Shown: positions 58,964 to 64,000 of the stretch, piece after piece
Position numbering within the stretch: position 1 is the stretch's first letter
How the letters are laid out: each line of letters opens with the position of its first letter
NCBI RefSeq assembly: GCF_902726545.1
Contig: NZ_CACVAD010000005.1
Span: 62,001-126,000 of the forward strand
Reading direction: 5' to 3'
DNA: 64,000 bases
Origin: Yersinia artesiana
GTDB lineage: Bacteria; Pseudomonadota; Gammaproteobacteria; Enterobacterales; Enterobacteriaceae
The notes under the pieces: generated by a model
Database searches by the model: none
What the model was told of the DNA's origin: nothing
What the model saw: the letters and a program-made list of their open reading frames with translations, nothing else
Made by a program: the position numbers and the translations under genes

Positions 58964-59452
58964 TTATTGTTTTCCGAATTGACGATTATCCAGGCTTTGC
59001 AATACTGGACTATTGAGCATATTCAGTAATAGCATTGAGCGTGCCTCGCCATCTGGTTCGGTATAAATTGCCTGTAACCCAGCAAAAACACCCTCTGTAA
59101 TAATCACGGTATCACCAGGCGTAGGTATCTCTGGCGCAATGATTTTACCCGTTGTATGAGATTGCATTTCGCTAATAACCCTTGCCGGAATGACCGCCGG
59201 TTGTACACCAAACCTGACAAAGTGACTTACACCTCGGGTGGCACTTATTGTTGTGGTATGAATATGTTCCGGATCAAACTCGATAAATAGATAATTCGGG
59301 AATAATGCTTCCGTGGTTTCAATTCGTTTTCCGCGTATTATCTTTTCGATAGTGACGATCGGTGTCCAGCAATTCACTTCTTGTCGCTCTAAGTGCTCTT
59401 TAGCGCGTAAAAGTTGACCACGTTTACAATATAATAAATGCCAATGTTTCAT
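58964..59452 (-). CDS. rfaH: Transcription antitermination factor RfaH
   Basis: RfaH is a NusG paralogue that prevents premature termination in long ops-containing operons for LPS, capsule and similar loci. The 162-residue protein has the N-terminal NGN domain ([21 protein letters not shown]) and the KOW-type C-terminal region with [18 protein letters not shown]. It diverges from ubiD. No ops sequence is apparent in this window. Confidence 0.95.
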   Translation of the reverse strand: MKHWHLLYCKRGQLLRAKEHLERQEVNCWTPIVTIEKIIRGKRIETTEALFPNYLFIEFDPEHIHTTTISATRGVSHFVRFGVQPAVIPARVISEMQSHTTGKIIAPEIPTPGDTVIITEGVFAGLQAIYTEPDGEARSMLLLNMLNSPVLQSLDNRQFGKQ

Positions 59453-59717
59453 AATTTCATATGCCTTTAGCTACTACCTGGCAGCATAGCAAAAGTGGGG
59501 GTACATATACAGTGAGCAAAAATAACATCACCTGATATATATTTGTTATGTAAAGAGTTAGCCATATTTTATATCGACAAAATTCCATCAGTGCTTGTAA
59601 ATGTTAATGCCAAATAGCAGCATGCTATTTTTTCGAGTTAGCCTGCATTCATTTTTAACAAAAAGACAGCAACTGCTATAAAGACAGCCTATAATGGCGC
59701 ATCACCTAGCCGCCGAA

Positions 59718-61214
59718 ATGATCAGCATGAAATACCGTGACTTACGTGACTTCCTCTCGTTGCTGGAACAGAGGGGCGAACTTAAACGTATTAGCCAGCC
59801 TATTGATCCCTATCTGGAAATGACAGAAATAGCCGATCGAACTTTACGCGCTGGCGGGCCTGCATTACTTTTTGAGAATCCGAAGGGCTATAACATGCCC
59901 GTGCTGTGTAACCTGTTTGGTACGGCTAAGCGGGTTGCGATGGGGATGGGGCAAGAAGATGTCAGCGCATTACGAGATGTCGGCAAGCTATTGGCTTTCC
60001 TGAAAGAACCTGATCCGCCGAAAGGTTTTCGTGACCTGTTCGATAAACTGCCTAAATTTAAGCAGGTATTGAATATGCCGACGAAATGCTTAAGCTCCGC
60101 CCCGTGCCAAGAGCAAGTGTGGGAAGGGGAGGATGTCGATCTGAGCCGAATCCCTGTTATGCACTGTTGGCCAGAGGATGCCGCCCCATTAGTCTCTTGG
60201 GGGCTGACGGTGACTCGCGGGCCGCATAAAGAGCGGCAGAATCTGGGCATTTATCGCCAGCAAGTGTTGGGCAAAAATAAATTAATTATGCGCTGGCTTT
60301 CCCATCGAGGTGGCGCTTTGGACTATCAAGAATGGTGTGAAGCACATCCTGGAGAGCGTTTCCCGGTTGCCGTCGCATTGGGTGCTGACCCTGCAACTAT
60401 TTTGGCTGCGGTAACGCCGGTGCCAGATACTTTATCTGAATATGCTTTTGCCGGCTTATTGCGTGGGCATAAAACCGAAGTCGTAAAGTGTCTTTCCAAC
60501 TCACTTGAAGTTCCTGCAAGTGCAGAAATTGTATTGGAAGGATATATTGAGCAGGGTGAGATGGCACCGGAAGGCCCATATGGCGATCATACCGGTTATT
60601 ACAACGAGATTGATAGCTTCCCTGTCTTTACCGTCACCCATATTACCCAACGCAAAGACGCAATTTATCATTCAACCTATACTGGTCGTCCACCGGATGA
60701 ACCGGCGGTAATGGGCGTTGCGCTGAACGAAGTATTTGTCCCTATTTTGCAAAAGCAATTCCCAGAGATTGTTGATTTTTATCTGCCGCCAGAAGGCTGT
60801 TCATACCGCTTGGCCGTGGTGACTATCAAGAAACAGTATGCCGGTCATGCTAAACGCGTGATGATGGGCGTTTGGTCGTTTTTACGCCAGTTTATGTATA
60901 CGAAATTTGTTATTGTTTGTGATGATGATATTAACGCCCGTGATTGGAATGATGTTATTTGGGCAATTACGACCCGAATGGACCCGTCGCGCGATACGGT
61001 GTTAATTGAAAATACACCAATAGATTATTTGGATTTCGCCTCACCGGTTTCCGGTTTGGGATCGAAAATGGGGCTGGATGCCACCAACAAATGGCCAGCT
61101 GAGACTCCGCGTGAATGGGGGCGTCCAATTAAAATGGATGAAGAAGTCCGCGCCCGCGTTGATGCTATTTGGGATGAACTCGCCATTTTCAGTGACAAAG
61201 AGACGAAACGCTAA
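59718..61214 (+). CDS. ubiD: 3-octaprenyl-4-hydroxybenzoate carboxy-lyase UbiD
   Basis: UbiD decarboxylates 3-octaprenyl-4-hydroxybenzoate using prenylated FMN supplied by UbiX. The 498-residue protein contains [15 protein letters not shown] and [13 protein letters not shown], the prFMN-contact blocks, and [12 protein letters not shown]. The ATG at 59718 ([11 protein letters not shown]) parallels E. coli MDAMKYNDLRD; 59727 is an alternative. The upstream in-frame ATG at 59694 adds eight residues without similarity. fre follows after 54 bp. Confidence 0.95.
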   Translation: MISMKYRDLRDFLSLLEQRGELKRISQPIDPYLEMTEIADRTLRAGGPALLFENPKGYNMPVLCNLFGTAKRVAMGMGQEDVSALRDVGKLLAFLKEPDPPKGFRDLFDKLPKFKQVLNMPTKCLSSAPCQEQVWEGEDVDLSRIPVMHCWPEDAAPLVSWGLTVTRGPHKERQNLGIYRQQVLGKNKLIMRWLSHRGGALDYQEWCEAHPGERFPVAVALGADPATILAAVTPVPDTLSEYAFAGLLRGHKTEVVKCLSNSLEVPASAEIVLEGYIEQGEMAPEGPYGDHTGYYNEIDSFPVFTVTHITQRKDAIYHSTYTGRPPDEPAVMGVALNEVFVPILQKQFPEIVDFYLPPEGCSYRLAVVTIKKQYAGHAKRVMMGVWSFLRQFMYTKFVIVCDDDINARDWNDVIWAITTRMDPSRDTVLIENTPIDYLDFASPVSGLGSKMGLDATNKWPAETPREWGRPIKMDEEVRARVDAIWDELAIFSDKETKR

Positions 61215-61268
61215 CCGGCGTCCATTTTGTCCTTAGTTTTGCATTTGATGACCCGACAGAGGGAAGGC

Positions 61269-61970
61269 ATGACAACTTTAAGCTGTAAAGTAACCTCCGT
61301 AGAGGCCATTACCGATACGGTGTACCGGGTGCAATTGGTACCTGCATCTGCATTTTCTTTCCGCGCTGGGCAGTATTTGATGGTCGTGATGGATGAGCGC
61401 GATAAGCGCCCATTCTCTATGGCATCCACGCCACTGCAAAAAGATTCTATCGAGCTGCATATCGGGGCTTCGGAGCTGAATTTATACGCCATGGCGGTAA
61501 TGGACAGAATTCTGCAAGAGAAAACGTTGGATGTGGATATTCCTCATGGTGAGGCGTGGTTCCGCGAGGGTAGTCATCGCCCACTGATATTAATTGCAGG
61601 CGGTACTGGTTTCTCCTATGCGCGTTCGATTTTGTTGGCGGCGTTAGCAGAACAACCTGATCGTGAAGTTTCTATCTATTGGGGCGGGCGCGAAGCTGTG
61701 CATTTATATGACCTCAGCGAGTTAGAAGCGCTGTCGATTCAGTATCCGCAGTTGAAAGTTATCCCTGTAGTTGAGCAACCAGAAGAAGGCTGGCGCGGTC
61801 GTACCGGAACTGTGCTAAGTGCCGTGTTGCAAGATTATGGTTCTCTGGCTGAGCAGGATATTTATATCGCAGGTCGTTTTGAAATGGCGAAGATTGCTCG
61901 TGAGCGTTTTTGTGCCGAGCGCGGTGCATTGGAAGCGCATATCTATGGTGATGCTTTCGCTTTTATTTAA
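61269..61970 (+). CDS. fre: NAD(P)H-flavin reductase Fre
   Basis: Fre reduces free flavins with NAD(P)H and supplies reduced flavin. The 233-residue protein starts [20 protein letters not shown] and has the flavin-contact RPFSMAS and the pyridine-nucleotide motif [13 protein letters not shown] longer frame to 61227 overlaps nothing but lacks similarity. Its 3' end faces fadA. Confidence 0.95.
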   Translation: MTTLSCKVTSVEAITDTVYRVQLVPASAFSFRAGQYLMVVMDERDKRPFSMASTPLQKDSIELHIGASELNLYAMAVMDRILQEKTLDVDIPHGEAWFREGSHRPLILIAGGTGFSYARSILLAALAEQPDREVSIYWGGREAVHLYDLSELEALSIQYPQLKVIPVVEQPEEGWRGRTGTVLSAVLQDYGSLAEQDIYIAGRFEMAKIARERFCAERGALEAHIYGDAFAFI

Positions 61971-61984
61971 GTGAAACACCAGAT

Positions 61985-62010
61985 AAAAAAGCCCGCCCCT
62001 GACAGGCGGG
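61985..62010 (-). terminator. Minus-strand terminator for fadBA
   Basis: On the minus strand CCCGCC pairs with GGCGGG around a short loop and is followed by TTTTTT. It lies beyond palindromic repeat copy 4 from fadA, so the repeat should be transcribed before termination. Confidence 0.75.
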
Positions 62011-62031
62011 AAAACGGCAACTAAACGTTAT

Positions 62032-62052
62032 CAGGGCCTGTATTCAGGCCCT
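62032..62052. repeat. Hairpin on the left of palindromic repeat copy 4
   Basis: CAGGGCCTG and CAGGCCCT form a stem of eight or so pairs. A near copy (CAGGGCTTGTATTAAGTCCT) is at 62217-62236 on the right of the repeat, in the same orientation. Confidence 0.55.
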
Positions 62053-62213
62053 CAGACTGCTGACAAACCCCAACGACTCGATCTTGCAAGGTGATGACAG
62101 GTAGAAGAGTAAAGCGTCCGCGCCAAGGATGGCGCGGCTCGAGCCTACAAGGATGTATTTACGGCGTCTTTACGATCTGCCTGTTTTCACCACTACAGGC
62201 ACTTTGTCATTAA
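62053..62213 (-). repeat. 161-bp palindromic miniature element, copy 4 (YPAL-type)
   Basis: Reverse orientation, like copy 2, running from CAGACTGCTGACAAA to TTTGTCATTAA. It fills most of the convergent gap between fre and fadA. Length equals the other three copies. Confidence 0.85.
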
Positions 62214-62216
62214 CTT

Positions 62217-62236
62217 CAGGGCTTGTATTAAGTCCT
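62217..62236. repeat. Hairpin on the right of palindromic repeat copy 4
   Basis: CAGGGCTTGTATTAAGTCCT is a decayed copy of the sequence at 62032-62052 (about 16 of 20 bases match). It lies between the repeat and the fadA stop codon. Confidence 0.5.
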
Positions 62237-62248
62237 AAATGTTTTGGG

Positions 62249-64000
<1,752 letters not shown>

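Overview
The window looks like chromosomal DNA of a Yersinia species (Enterobacterales). Almost every gene has a close Escherichia coli counterpart, but the sequence also carries two 127-bp ERIC elements of the Yersinia form and four copies of a 161-bp palindromic repeat that I take to be the Yersinia YPAL-type miniature element (named from memory). The species cannot be settled from this window. I see no rRNA, tRNA, CRISPR array, transposase or prophage genes.

Layout. 0.2-2.1 kb: pldB and yigL. 2.1-9.8 kb: glycerol-3-phosphate metabolism, with glpT-glpQ diverging from glpA-glpB-glpC. 9.8-16.8 kb: dcrB and yhhQ (behind a probable preQ1-I riboswitch), tusA, zntA with a ZntR-type promoter, yhhN, a DUF1820 gene, yhhM, yhhL and rsmD. 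17.0-21.3 kb: ftsY-ftsE-ftsX and the heat-shock sigma factor gene rpoH with a sigma-E promoter. 21.4-27.2 kb: panM/panZ and the branched-chain amino-acid ABC transporter livKHMGF. 27.3-33.2 kb: a six-gene, AT-rich CS1-type (alpha clade) chaperone-usher fimbrial operon on the minus strand, with two chaperone genes. 33.8-38.8 kb: the Pho-regulated ugpBAECQ operon. 38.9-44.2 kb: an AEC-family permease, yigM, metR and metE. 44.2-51.9 kb: ysgA, udp, a tyrosine phosphatase, a short CstA-type permease, a DedA protein and rmuC. 52-64 kb: ubiE-ubiJ-ubiB, tatABC-tatD, hemB, rfaH, ubiD, fre and fadA with the 3' end of fadB.

How it works together. Two complete routes for taking up glycerol-3-phosphate or its diesters sit about 30 kb apart: GlpT/GlpQ with the anaerobic dehydrogenase GlpABC, and UgpBAEC/UgpQ. 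Ubiquinone genes (ubiE, J, B, D), the flavin reductase Fre and the Tat export system form the conserved housekeeping block at the right. Relative to E. coli, the block from about 2 to 40 kb separates yigL from yigM, so two replicon-distant E. coli regions are joined here.

The most interesting points beyond ordinary annotation are: the probable preQ1-I riboswitch that covers the yhhQ ribosome binding site; the palindromic repeats, three of whose four copies are bracketed by near-duplicate hairpins and three of which lie in convergent gene gaps; ERIC elements in the udp leader and between glpT and glpQ; the two-chaperone fimbrial operon inserted between livF and ugpB; and the udp-rmuC insertion.
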